Made by a program: the position numbers and the translations under genes | The notes under the pieces: generated by a model | Seen by the model: only the letters and a program-made list of their open reading frames with translations | The model's database searches: none | What the model was told of the DNA's origin: nothing | Shown here: in pieces, positions 38,942 through 51,065 of the stretch | Layout of the letters: every line of letters begins with the position of its first letter | Numbering within the stretch: position 1 is the first letter of the stretch | DNA from: Psoroptes ovis | Taxonomy: Eukaryota; Arthropoda; Arachnida; Sarcoptiformes; Psoroptidae | Direction of reading: 5' to 3' | NCBI GenBank assembly: GCA_002943765.1 | Contig: PQWQ01000007.1 | Coordinates: forward strand, 684,501-748,500 | Length of the DNA stretch: 64,000 bases

Positions 38942-41742
38942 CGATATGATATGATTTGATGTGATGTGATGGGATTTTCATTTATTTTTTTTTTTAACAT
39001 TTCGATACGTATTTAGTAGTTGGTCGTATCATTTTCATCATAGTCATCATAGTCCTTCGTATGAAATAAAACAAAAAGGTTCATTGAGTTTTAAGGTTTT
39101 AAGGTTTTAAGGTTTTTCAGTTTTTGAAGAAATATATTTTTCAATAATTTGGCTCGTTTTTTTTTATTTTGACAAATTTTTTATTTTCATGACAAACAAA
39201 CGATGAAATAATGTTTTGAAATGTGATATCATTGAGTTTGTACCGATTTTGTTATTAGAAATAAGTAAGAATTTTATATTTTTTCCAGAATCAGAATAAT
39301 TTCTCGTATGAATCAGATTTATGCTCTTATTTGTTTCATTAAAATTTTCAGAATTTTCAAAGCATTCTAAGAGCATCTAAAGCTTCAAAAAAATGAGAGC
39401 ATAAGCTTTCAGTATGAGTATTTTTCAGAATGATTTAAATGCTCTAAATGCTTTGAAATAATCCAAAAAAATATGTACATCGAAAATATGATTCAATGAA
39501 ATCAATGATCGGTTCCGTTTCTCGTAAGAATTTCGATGAAATCCGGGTGAATTTCAAAGAATTTTTCCAAATTTTTGATGAAATTCTGAAAAATATCTCG
39601 AAAGTATAACCCCGTATGAGGAAGCTTATGGGCTCTCGAATCACTCTGGTTTTTGATTATTTTCAATTTTTATCCAAATATTTTGTCTACCAGTATTATT
39701 ACTGGCCCTCAAAAATATTTCGCATGGTCTCATGCGTTTAAATTTTGGAAAATTTCAAAAATTTTCCAAAATTTTATTTATTCGCATCCACAAAAGCGTG
39801 AAATGAATTTTTCAAAAAAAAAAAAAAAAAATTCACCAGTCGTACAATGAAAATCTATTGAAAATCGAAATGGATTTTTGGATCTTTGCTAAATGATAAG
39901 GGTGACCCTCATCCATATCATCATCATATTTTCATTTTCATATGGTCTATGGTGAGATGATGATGACCACCAAAGATTGAATTGAATTTTTTTTAAATTT
40001 TTTCCAATTCAATTCAATTCAATGAGAATCATTTCGAAATTCCATTGTGTGAAGATGCTTTCTTTCAATTTTTTCCAAAAAAATTTTTCGAATCAAAATT
40101 CAATTGAAACATTTGTCCAAAGATTATTATCATTCTCATTGATTCTCGTTTATTTTTGAAAAATGTTTACACTATTTTGAAGTTTTGTCTCGTAAATATT
40201 ATTATCACTATTATGATCATTGTTATTTGATATATTTGATAAACATGGCCATTATTTACCCTGATGATGATGATAATGGTGATCAGGGTCTGCAGATTTA
40301 AATTTTACATATTTATTTATTTATTTATTCATTTATTGTTGCTTGTGATCGGATCATTTATATTTTCCAATTGCCTTAATAATGGACAAGCTAACAATAG
40401 TCCAATGAAATAACAAAGAATACTTTGAATTATAGCAAAAACATAAATAGATGAAGACATTGGAATTCATATCGATATTTTTTTGGTTGAATTCTGATTC
40501 ATTCTAAATTCAGTTATTTATTCATTCATTCATAATAAAGAATTGAATAATAAATGAATAAACCACAGAATATTATATGAAAATGGTGGAAAAATGGAAT
40601 AATATTTATTTATTCACATTTTTCTTCGATCGAGAAATTCAAATATTCATAATAATAATAATAATAAATATCAATGGAAACAAACTAAACAACAACACTG
40701 AAATATCGATTGATTATTGTAATGTTCTTTGAAATTTTATGTTTCGATGCAAAAAGAATTGTATTTCAATGCAAAAGAATTATTGTATTTTTATCTATTG
40801 AAGCTTCTAGGCTCCCAAGGCTCTGTGTTCGGATTGGACGGATTGAAATGGAAATATTCAAAGACTATTTCTTATTCATTTATATTTTATTCATCACAAA
40901 TGAATATCAAATGATGAAATAAGAAAATGGTCATAAAAATAAAGATGTTTCTTATTTCTTATTTTTTGTTGTGGCTCGAATTCATCGGTCAATATTTTTT
41001 TGGTTATTTTTGAAGATTATGTTTGTGAAATTGTAAACATCATAAACATAATCGTTATCATTGATGATTGGTTGGTTGGTTGGTCGAAAAAACCCTATGA
41101 TCATGAGTAAGCTCGAAAATGTATCAAATACTATCTTATTTTCATTTTGATTTTCTATTGTTTGAAATTTCTTTCGTTTTCAGAGGTGTATTTTCAGAGG
41201 TTTCTGATCAAATGATCAGTGAATGAAAAGATATTCGTAAATTTTTTTCCAGAACCGAAACAAATACTGTATGATCCAGTGATTCTTTGGATAGAATACC
41301 CGCAAATACTGACCGAAAACTTGGCCAGATAATAAATATTAGATAAAAATAAATGAAAAAAAATAATAATAGAAATAAACGAATGAATGAAAATGAATAT
41401 GAATAGGCCAAAACCTTTGAGAAATAGAAAAAAAAAATTCAATTCAAAAAATTCATTTTCATTTGAATGCGTTTTTTTTTCTTTTGTGTATGGCAACGTT
41501 TATATGGTACCGATCTTTGATTTTGGTGTTGTTGGTCAAATTTCAATGATTTCTATTGGGCCAACAACACCACCAATAATAATATTGTATGAAACGGCCA
41601 AAAAAATAAAATAAAATGAAATTGACCACTTGAATGACCATCATTATTCGTATCATCATCATCATCATCATCATCATCAATGATGCGAATCAAACAAAAT
41701 GAAAATTGAGAAAATAAAAATTGAGAATCATTTTTGATTATA

Positions 41743-41822
41743 ATAGGTTGTCCGAAAAGTTTTTGCCGATTATATCGTAGGGAATTATGAGAAAATCGGC
41801 AAAAACTTATCGGACAACCTCA
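41743..41822. mobile_element. Palindromic mariner-like MITE (copy 16, symmetric type, inverted)
   Basis: An 80-bp element with ends ATAGGTTGTCCGAAAAGTTT and ACTTATCGGACAACCTCA, flanked by TA. The interior GCCGATTATATCGTAGGG / AATTATGAGAAAATCGGC is the reverse complement of copies 8 and 11, so it inserted in the other orientation. Confidence 0.85.
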
Positions 41823-42226
41823 TATTTTTTCATGATTCGCTTTTCATGTGTTTCAAATTTTATTTTTCAAATTTTTCCATCAAATAAATGATGGAAATGA
41901 ATGGTTCATGTTTCCATCGCCCATACAATTTTCAATGGAACAGAACTTTAATTTTTTTTTTCGAAGAGAGAAAACTTCATATTCTCAGACGTATCAAATA
42001 TAACAACAGCCCAGAATATGTTCACTGAATCAATGCCTTGAAAAATAATGATTGAAATAATGAAAATATCCGAGAAAATTCTCTTGACAAAATCTATGAT
42101 CTTGGATGGATAGAATCGAATCGAAAAATTTCTGATCAAAAATTTTGATGACCAGAAAAAACAAAAAAATCAAACCAAATCAGACCAAATCAAAATTCAA
42201 CTATGTCTATGTGAGTGTGTATCATT

Positions 42227-42245
42227 TGTGTGTGTGTGTGTGTGT
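42227..42245. repeat. (GT)n microsatellite
   Basis: A GT dinucleotide run. Confidence 0.9.
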
Positions 42246-43267
42246 CAATTGGAAATCATATTTGAAATCATCCAAACCATCATTGATAATAATGATGATG
42301 ATGATCCAAAATCATTGATGATCACTGATATCAAAGATATTTGTGAACGAATAAAATAAATAAATAAACACAAAAAAAAAAGTCCTCAGTTTTCAATATG
42401 AATCTCCGATGGGATTTGTCAGATTGTGTCAGAATGATAAACTCGATATTGGAAAAACTGGCAAAAATCCAAAATCAAACCAATGAATTCATCAGTGAAA
42501 CCATATAGAAATAACCAATAGAATATTCTTGATGCTGTTGGCCGTTTGTTGATCAGAATTTGATCAAAATTTGGTTCGAAATCGGTCCGAATTTGATCAG
42601 AATTTTTCGAAAGACTATTCCTTTGGAGATTCCTTTCTTTTTACAGGATAAATAAAATTTTCGTATTTTTGACACTTATAAATACGAAATACTGTCTGTG
42701 TGTATCTGTGTGTTTATTTGAAAAATCGTATGTATTCGATCAGGATATAGCCTTATATTTTCTGATGAATGATTGTTGAAAATGATAAATTTCAATTTCA
42801 AACAACTGAATCAGTGATAAATCAGTAAATTTGATTTTGATCGATTTGTGATTGATCTTTCAAATCTAACACATACACACAAATCATTTGGGTAGTTTTT
42901 TGAAAAATGTTCACACACAGACAAAGCAATTCGTGTGATTATCATTAAGGGATTTAGGCGAATGGTTCATGGGATTTGTCGAGCTTCTGCTGCTGTGGCT
43001 GCTGCTACTGATGTTTGATTGGAATTATTAAAAGTTATTTTTATTTTATTTTTTGAAAAAAATTCTTATCAAGATTAATTTCAAAAGTAAAAACCAGAGG
43101 TGGAAAAAATTCACACATTTATTTTTATTCATTTTTCAATGTGTTGAAATCATTTTTTTTGAAAAATCAGTATTTTATATAAATATCAGTATGATAATCA
43201 ATCTTAATTTCTTTGATATTTCTAAAAAAAGAAAATTTTGAAAATTTTCTCATTCACAGCTGCCATT

Positions 43268-43345
43268 AACGTGTTTTTGTGCTAATATAAAATATAGTAG
43301 TTGACGTAGTAATACGTCACATTTTAGAGAGGTTTACAGAAATAA
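43268..43345. repeat. Dispersed palindromic repeat, copy A
   Basis: TTGACGTAGTAATACGTCAC at 43301-43320 is identical to 50754-50773. The core TGACGTA-GTAA-TACGTCA is a 7-bp-arm palindrome. An AACGTGTTT block lies upstream in both copies (33 bp before here, 43 bp before there). GAAATA followed by a CGGCA block lies downstream with the same 19-bp gap. This is a degenerate dispersed element of unknown type. Confidence 0.65.
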
Positions 43346-43823
43346 CGGCACTCAGTGAGCATAAATTTAATTTTCTAAATGACAGGTAAGGTGTGAATTT
43401 TATTCGAACTTCAAAAATTTTTAATCCAATTCGATTGATGATGATTGGTGTTTGGTAGTTGGTAATACAAATGTTGTTCTGTTGAGCTATATCATTGTGT
43501 GGTGGATGGTAAAATATAAAAAAAAATTGATTCATTAATTTCGGAATTGTTACCAACTTGTTTTACACAAGGAATTATTAAATATTTATGATTACTATTT
43601 TTTTTCGTTTGTCATTTACACGCGCCATATATTACTCGTATTCGTTAAATAATTTACAAGGTAAAAAATTGCAATTTTTCTTGCTGATTTCGTTGACAAA
43701 GTGACAATGAAAAAACCATTCAATGAATAACCCTATGAGGTATAACACTGCAAATATTTTTAAAATTTATCGCTGAATAAACTTTCATTTGAAAATGCTT
43801 TAAAATAATAATAATCAATCAAT

Positions 43824-46535
43824 GAAAAAAAATCTAAGGCTATACATTGTCAAAATTTTTCAAAAAATCGAAAAAATATAAGGCTATCCATCGTCAAAAT
43901 TTTTGAATTTTTCGAAAAAATCTAAGGCTATCCATCGACAAAATTTTTGAAAAAATGGAAAAAATATAAGGCTATCCATCGTCAAAATTTTTCAAAAAAT
44001 CGAAAAAATCTAAGGCTATCCATCGACAAAATTTTTGAAAAAATGGAAAAAATCTAAGGCTATCCATCGTCAAAATTTTTGAAAAAATCGAAAAAATCTA
44101 AGGCTATCTATCGTCAAAATTTTTCAAAAAATCGAAAAAATCTAAGGCTATCCATCGTCGAAATTTTTCAAAAAATCGAAAAAATCTAAGGCTATCTATC
44201 GTCAAAATTTTTGAATTTTTCGAAAAAATCTAAGGCTAACCATCGTCAAAATTTTTCAAAAAATCGAAAAAATCTAAGGCTATCCATCGACAAAATTTTT
44301 GAAAAAATGGAAAAAATCTAAGGCTATCCATCGTCAAAATTTTTCAAAAAATCGAAAAAATCTAAGGCTATCCATCGTCGAAATTTTTCAAAAAATCGAA
44401 AAAATCTAAGGCTATCTATCGTCAAAATTTTTCAAAAAATCGAAAAAATCTAAGGCTATCCATCGTCAAAATTTTAAAAAAATGGAAAAAATCTAAGGCT
44501 ATCCATCGTCAAAATTTTTGAAAAAATGGAAAAAATCTAAGGCTATCCATCGTCAAAATTTTTGAATTTTTCGAAAAAATCTAAGGCTATCTATCGTCAA
44601 AATTTTTCAAAAAATCGAAAAAATCTAAGGCTATCCATCGTCAAAATTTTTCAAAAAATCGAAAAAATCTAAGGCTATCCATCGTCGAAATTTTTCAAAA
44701 AATCGAAAAAATCTAAGGCTATCTATCGTCAAAATTTTTCAAAAAATCGAAAAAATCTAAGGCTATCCATCGACAAAATTTTTGAAAAAATGGAAAAAAT
44801 CTAAGGCTATCCATCGTCAAAATTTTTGAATTTTTCGAAAAAATCTAAGGCTATCCATCGTCAAAATTTTTGAAAAAATGGAAAAAATCTAAGGCTATCC
44901 ATCGTCAAAATTTTTGAATTTTTCGAAAAAATCTAAGGCTATCTATCGTCAAAATTTTTCAAAAAATCGAAAAAATCTAAGGCTATCCATCGTCAAAATT
45001 TTTCAAAAAATCGAAAAAATCTAAGGCTATCCATCGTCAAAATTTTTCGAAAAATCGAAAAAATCTAAGGCTATCCATCGACAAAATTTTTGAATTTTTC
45101 GAAAAAATCTAAGGCTATCCATCGTCAAAATTTTTCAAAAAATCGAAAAAATCTAAGGCTATCCATCGACAAAATTTTTGAAAAAATGGAAAAAATCTAA
45201 GGCTATCCATCGTCAAAATTTTTGAAAAAATCGAAAAAATCTAAGGCTATCCATCGTCAAAATTTTTGAATTTTTCGAAAAAATCTAAGGCTATCTATCG
45301 TCAAAATTTTTCAAAAAATCGAAAAAATCTAAGGCTAACCATCGTCAAAATTTTTCAAAAAATCGAAAAAATCTAAGGCTATCCATCGTCGAAATTTTTC
45401 AAAAAATCGAAAAAATCTAAGGCTATCCATCGTCAAAATTTTTGAATTTTTCGAAAAAATCTAAGGCTATCTATCGTCAAAATTTTTCAAAAAATCGAAA
45501 AAATCTAAGGCTAACCATCGTCAAAATTTTTGAAAAAATGGAAAAAATCTAAGGCTATCCATCGTCAAAATTTTTCAAAAAATCGAAAAAATCTAAGGCT
45601 AACCATCGTCAAAATTTTTCAAAAAATCGAAAAAATCTAAGGCTATCCATCGTCGAAATTTTTCAAAAAATCGAAAAAATCTAAGGCTATCCATCGTCAA
45701 AATTTTTGAATTTTTCGAAAAAATCTAAGGCTATCTATCGTCAAAATTTTTCAAAAAATCGAAAAAATCTAAGGCTAACCATCGTCAAAATTTTTCAAAA
45801 AATCGAAAAAATCTAAGGCTATCCATCGTCGAAATTTTTCAAAAAATCGAAAAAATCTAAGGCTATCCATCGTCAAAATTTTTGAATTTTTCGAAAAAAT
45901 CTAAGGCTATCTATCGTCAAAATTTTTCAAAAAATCGAAAAAATCTAAGGCTAACCATCGTCGAAATTTTTCAAAAAATCGAAAAAATCTAAGGCTATCC
46001 ATCGTCAAAATTTTTGAATTTTTCGAAAAAATCTAAGGCTATCTATCGTCAAAATTTTTCAAAAAATCGAAAAAATCTAAGGCTATCCATCGTCAAAATT
46101 TTTCAAAAAATCGAAAAAATCTAAGGCTATCCATCGTCAAAATTTTAAAAAAATGGAAAAAATCTAAGGCTATCCATCGTCAAAATTTTTCAAAAAATCG
46201 AAAAAATCTAAGGCTATCCATCGTCAAAATTTTTCGAAAAATCGAAAAAATCTAAGGCTATCCATCGACAAAATTTTTGAATTTTTCGAAAAAATCTAAG
46301 GCTATCCATCGTCAAAATTTTTCAAAAAATCGAAAAAATCTAAGGCTATCCATCGACAAAATTTTTGAAAAAATGGAAAAAATCTAAGGCTATCCATCGT
46401 CAAAATTTTAAAAAAATGGAAAAAATCTAAGGCTATCCATCGTCAAAATTTTTCAAAAAATCGGAAAAATCTAAGGCTATCCATCGTCAAAATTCTTCAA
46501 AAAATCGAAAAATCTAAGGTTATAGATCGCCTTTT
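43824..46535. repeat. 44-bp satellite array, about 60 units
   Basis: Tandem units of 44 bp are built from AAAAAATCTAAGGCTATCCA, then TCGTCAAAATTTTT and a 10-bp variable block. The variable block is mostly caaaaaatcg, gaaaaaatgg, gaatttttcg or gaaaaaatcg. Other diagnostic positions are CCATCG versus CTATCG, GGCTATCC versus GGCTAACC, and CGTCAAAA versus CGTCGAAA or CGACAAAA. Between about 45.29 and 46.05 kb the variants recur in the same order every four units, giving a higher-order repeat of about 176 bp. Units at both edges are the most diverged. A further aaggctatagtctttgg unit follows at about 46,565-46,585. Confidence 0.95.
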
Positions 46536-46592
46536 TTTTCAAAATTTTTCTTTTTAAAAAAAATCTAAGGCTATAGTCTTTGGAAATTTTTG

Positions 46593-48654
46593 GAAAAAAA
46601 ATCAAAGGAATGCGTTGAAATGCATCATACAAAGACGTATTTTATGTAGCAGCAACGAAAAAAAAAGTTTAGAATCACTGCAGTCGAAAACCACAACCAT
46701 GATTTTCAATAATTTTCAAATATTTATTTTTAAAAAAATTTTCAATTCAACCATTTTCTAACTTGGGCTACATAATGTCATCAACAAACACTGTCACACC
46801 AAACAACTGACAATGATAATGAAAATAAATTTGTGGATTAAATTTTTTTTCATATAAATATTTATTTTCAGTAAAAATTTAGAAAAATATTCAACGATTT
46901 GATCCTTTTAAAATATTTTTTTTTATTTTGAAAATTGGCGATCTGAACTGTTCTGAAGATATTTCGGGACAAATATCCCTCGAATTATTTGCGAACCAAA
47001 TCAATGTTATGGTCAAATGATCTTGTTAAGGCCTATAGCTTGATATAAGCCTGTACGGGACCAAATGGGCAAAGATTGAAAATTATGATTGAATTTCCAT
47101 TCCGAAATTTTGAATTTCAAAAATTTCAAAGAACTTATTCTACATACGATCCTCACAACCCCATTGAATTGATGATTTATTCTGGATTCATTTTTTCGTC
47201 GAATTTTCGCATGAATAATTTGAATGAAACATTGAAATACATTTTTGAAATATTCAAAGAAGATTTTCCCCAGATCTTTGAATATGTTATACATTCAATT
47301 GAGTCGAACGACAAATCTCTTATTTGGTCTCATTGGATCTTATACTGCTGCTGCTGCAAGTGCCTGGTCCCTCTGAAAATAAAAAAATCCATGCATATAA
47401 ATAGCATCATTATTTTATTGGCCATCGAATTCAGCGAATTCAAAACCAGATTCAAATTCAAATTTAAGAGGTCTTATTTTGGATGAAATTGGCTTGAAAT
47501 CACAGTCGATCGTGATTGAGTCTATAATTTTGGACTGATTTTGCTTTGAATTTGTTCGGGAAAAAATTTCTGAAATTCATGTTCTCCACGAATAATCTGA
47601 AAAATGATGAAAATAATCTAAAAGAATTAATGTGTCCAGCAAACGAAAAGAAAAAATTCGACTGAATTTTGGTCCAGCTTTGACCAGATTTAAAACAAAA
47701 CAAATAAATAAATAAATAAACATTTTGAAAATTTGGAAAATTGAATCAATGAATGAATGGAATGAATCAAATCATGAAAATCATTTGAAATTCAATTAAA
47801 ATCCAATTGAATTCATTCTATTTTTGTTTGAAAATTTCGTATCATTTCAAATCATGGAAGACTTATTAATAATAACTTTTATCAAAAAGTTATTAATTTT
47901 TCAAATGAAATATAAATACACACACAAATTCATTCGACATTCATTCATTGATTCCAATGAATTCATTTCAATGATTTCAATTCATTTTCACAGAATCAAT
48001 GAATGAATTAATGAAAAATGAAAAAATTGTGAAAGAATTTGATCCATTCATTCATTCATTGAAATCAATGAATTAATATTTGTGTGTGTGTGTGTGTGTG
48101 TGATTTTCAAATAATTTTGATAATAATTTTCATTTTATAATTGATTTTGAAGCCAATTTCGAGGCAATTTTGAAACAAATATTTGTATGTGTCCAAGCTT
48201 CGAAACACTTGGACATTTGAATTTGAATTGAAGCACTGATGAATTGAATCTAAGTATTGAAATGCTGAATTGAAAGCACCGAAAAATGGTCCGAACATTG
48301 TCCAAACATGGTCCAAAACTGCCAGCTTTAAATTCAAATCTATTAAATCGTTTAATAATTGTATTATTATTATTATTATTATGATGATTTAATGTCAATA
48401 TTTGCTTTTTTTGAAATTTTGAACTTTTGGTATTTTTGTTAATTTTTAAAATTGGTTTTCTATGCTTGGTGATTTAGTTTCATTTTGCTTTTTTCAAATC
48501 ATAAATATCAAAGCTGCTGTGCTTCTTCAATAAATGTTTTTCAGGCTTTGACGTTTTGAAAATTTTCAAGTTTAAAATTTCAAAATTTGGCGCATTTAGT
48601 GCCATCTATTGATCAAGATTGTGAATTCAAAAATATTCAAATTTTTTCTTAGTC
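46593..48654. other. Gene-free stretch right of the satellite
   Basis: No supported gene. The longest open frame of the whole desert, 47076-47486 on the plus strand (136 codons), lies here. It is Phe/Ile/Lys-rich, has no signal peptide or recognised domain, and is overlapped by an antisense frame, so it is probably a chance opening. A (GT)n run occurs at 48081-48102. Confidence 0.55.
48081..48102. repeat. (GT)n microsatellite
   Basis: A GT dinucleotide run about 550 bp beyond the stop of the Gly/Tyr-rich protein gene. Confidence 0.9.
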
Positions 48655-49577
48655 TTACAATAAATGTCTTAATAATAATTCATATAATTCAATTTCTTTA
48701 AGCTTTCTCTTATTTTTTCCACCAATTAATTGATGTATTAATTGCTGGCGATAATCGGAGCCGGGACCATAAGGTGATTGGCCGTAATTTGGTTGTCCAT
48801 AGCTTGGCGGGCCATAGCTCGATTGGTCATAACTTGGTGGGCCATAACTTTGTCCATAATATGGCTGACCATAACTCGATTGTGGTCCATAGTTTGATGG
48901 CCCATAGCCTGATTGGTCATAACTTGGCTGATAATAAATTGATCGGCCATAATATTTCTGTTTGTTTGGATCACCTTTGACGCGTACCTTTATCAAGCCG
49001 TCTAAAATGCTAAGGCCAAGATTTTTACGATAATAATCTTTGTCTAAATCCATTGAATAAAATATTCTTAGGGGAGAAATAAGAAAAATTAAGATTAATT
49101 AAAGATTTTGAAAAAATAAAATTCAAAATATCAAACATACGGAACATGAACACCAACATGTTTACCACCATTCTTCAATCGATGTACATCGACATCGATC
49201 ACTCCACCAAGACCATTTGTGCCACCATATCCACCATATCCGCCATATCCACCTTGATTATTATAATTATTATTATATCCTTGGGGTTGATAAGAATCTC
49301 CATAACCTTCATTTTGGTCATATTTACCATAGCCACCACCATTATAACCACCACCACGATTATTATAATTATTCACGTATCCACCATTATTATTATAAGC
49401 TGGTGTAGACAATGATGATAATGTGGTTGATGATGATGGAAATGGTGATATTGTTGTTGTCGATGATGATGATGATTGACAAGAAATAAATATGAAATTT
49501 GAATCATTTTGTATCATTGAAGACATGATGACAAAGACTATAATTCGTAGTTTTGAATTAAATTCCATTGTTTTCAT
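48655..49577 (-). CDS. Secreted Gly/Tyr-rich repeat protein, two exons
   Basis: Exons at 49141-49577 and 48655-49066 (minus strand) join through a 74-bp GT-AG intron (49067-49140), giving 282 residues. The ATG at 49577 is chosen because a hydrophobic segment (LRIIVFVIMSSMI) follows soon after, consistent with a signal peptide. Then come a Ser/Thr-rich stretch, a block of NNGGY / GGYGGYGG repeats, and VIDVDVHRLKNGGKHVGVHVP. Across the junction the frame reads IFYSMDLDKDYYRKNLGLSILDG. The second exon has a tandem YGPPSYDQS / YGQPNYGQ block. The C terminus is charged and helical-looking (GGKNKRKLKEIELYELLL). Such Gly/Tyr repeats are usual in cuticular, silk, cement or other extracellular structural proteins, but I do not recognise the family. 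Splicing is well supported because both exons otherwise end or begin without sense in the other's frame. Confidence 0.8.
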
Positions 49578-50310
49578 TGTTTATTATTATGATTATCATT
49601 AAATGTAAATTAATGAGTACACGAATCGAATATTTAAATATGATTGTTAATTATGAGAATATTTTAGTCTGAGAAAAAACTATTTCAGCTTAAGAAATCC
49701 ACATAAGAAAGGATTAATATTTCATAATCACGAATTATATTTTCAAATATATTTCAAACAAATGTAAATGTCGAAAATGTTGTTGATCCGGCAACATTTG
49801 ATCAAATAATAATATTCGAAATCAAAATTGAAATGAAATTTCAAACTTTGACGCAATGACTCGTGTGAATATATGTTTTGGATTAAACTTGAAATTTTTC
49901 AAAGAAAAGGTGCCGACAAAGTCTGTGCGAACTGTGCGAACTTTCAAACGATCATGCAACAGCCAAATGGACCATTAAACATTCAATTTAATTCGTAATC
50001 AAGGAAATTTTTTGCTTTCGCTTTTCCCCGAAGTGAAAAGGTGAGAAAAACATCGTTGGAAAACAATGATTTACATCTTGTCAAATCAGTGTTGTCAAAC
50101 AGTGTTGTTACAAACAAACAAAGTTTCATCATTTGAATTGAATCAAATCGAATTTTGATGATCGTGTGTATGTGATGATTACCAAACATGGTCATTATCA
50201 TTATAATCAATGAATGATTACGGAAAATGACAATGTTTTTCCAAAGAAAATGAATTGAGAAAAATTTCTCAAATGATAATGACATTGAAATGAGATAATT
50301 TAAATATATA

Positions 50311-50390
50311 TTAGGTTGTCCGAAAAGTTCTGGCCGATTTTCATGAGCAACTCTATTGATTAAGCCGAATGAACTTTCCGGACAGCCTGA
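50311..50390. mobile_element. Palindromic mariner-like MITE (copy 17, asymmetric type, inverted)
   Basis: An 80-bp TA-flanked element with ends TTAGGTTGTCCGAAAAGTTC and GAACTTTCCGGACAGCCTGA. The interior GGCCGATTTTCATGAGCAAC / TCTATTGATTAAGCCGAATG is the reverse complement of the asymmetric consensus, so this copy is inverted relative to the other six. Confidence 0.85.
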
Positions 50391-50710
50391 TATTACAATA
50401 TTTTCATTTTTAAAATATCAAATTATCCATTTGTTCGGCTTACATTTGTACAGTTACATTTGACCTGAATTAATCTTTGAAAAAACATTTTTTTTTCTTC
50501 GCTTAAATGATCAAATGACCGAGAAATATGAATGGGATTTTATGCTTCATTTTCAATTGAAAATTCAAATGAAAAAATTCATTCATTCATTAATTTATAC
50601 ACGGAGATAAAGAGAGAAATAAAACAATGCAAATAGATTTTCAAATGAAAACGTAACAAAATATTAAGAAAATGAATTTCAAGCATGCATTTTGCTCGTG
50701 ACTGGGCAAC

Positions 50711-50797
50711 AACGTGTTTATACGTTTTTTGCAATTCACCTTAAGAAAATTTTTTGACGTAGTAATACGTCACTATTTGCACAGGGTTGCCGAAATA
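50711..50797. repeat. Dispersed palindromic repeat, copy B
   Basis: TTGACGTAGTAATACGTCAC at 50754-50773 is identical to 43301-43320, with the shared AACGTGTTT block upstream and GAAATA...CGGCA downstream at the same spacing as copy A. Here the downstream part reads CACAGGGTTGCCGAAATAGC, which resembles hAT-type transposon termini in general style. No partner terminus is found. Confidence 0.65.
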
Positions 50798-51065
50798 GCC
50801 GGCATTCTTTGGCTATTTTCAAAAATTTTTCAACGACATCTCTGATCACAGAAAAAATTTTTAAAATGACCACAAAATTATTTCGTGCTTCAACAACAAC
50901 AACAACAACAACTGACCACTTTTATTGCTATTATTCACAATTGATGCATCACAAAAAAAAGAAGAAAAATTTAATGATAAATAAATGTAAATAAATCATC
51001 TCATAGAAAAACAATGCACGATAAAAACAATTAAAATTCATGATACGCATTTATTCATTATTATA

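Larger units (their letters stand above)
28586..43823. other. Gene-free AT-rich DNA, middle-right part of the gene desert
   Basis: No protein gene can be supported. Contents include five MITEs of the main family (29991, 34088, 35494, 37952 and 41743), one divergent relative (34179), hairpins at 31245-31353 and 33260-33286, many CA/GT runs clustered at 32.0-32.9 kb, ATC/GAT runs, and one copy of a dispersed palindromic element at 43268-43345. The largest open frames (for example 34324-34647) show no recognisable domain. Confidence 0.55.

Noticed and set aside
43824..46535. CRISPR-like array reading of the 44-bp repeats
   Set aside because: There are no unique spacers. The variable 10-bp block takes only a few recurring forms, and the context is a eukaryotic nuclear genome, so it is a satellite.
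49146..49415. Plus-strand Ile/Thr-rich frame
   Set aside because: It is the shadow of the Gly/Tyr-rich protein exon on the minus strand.
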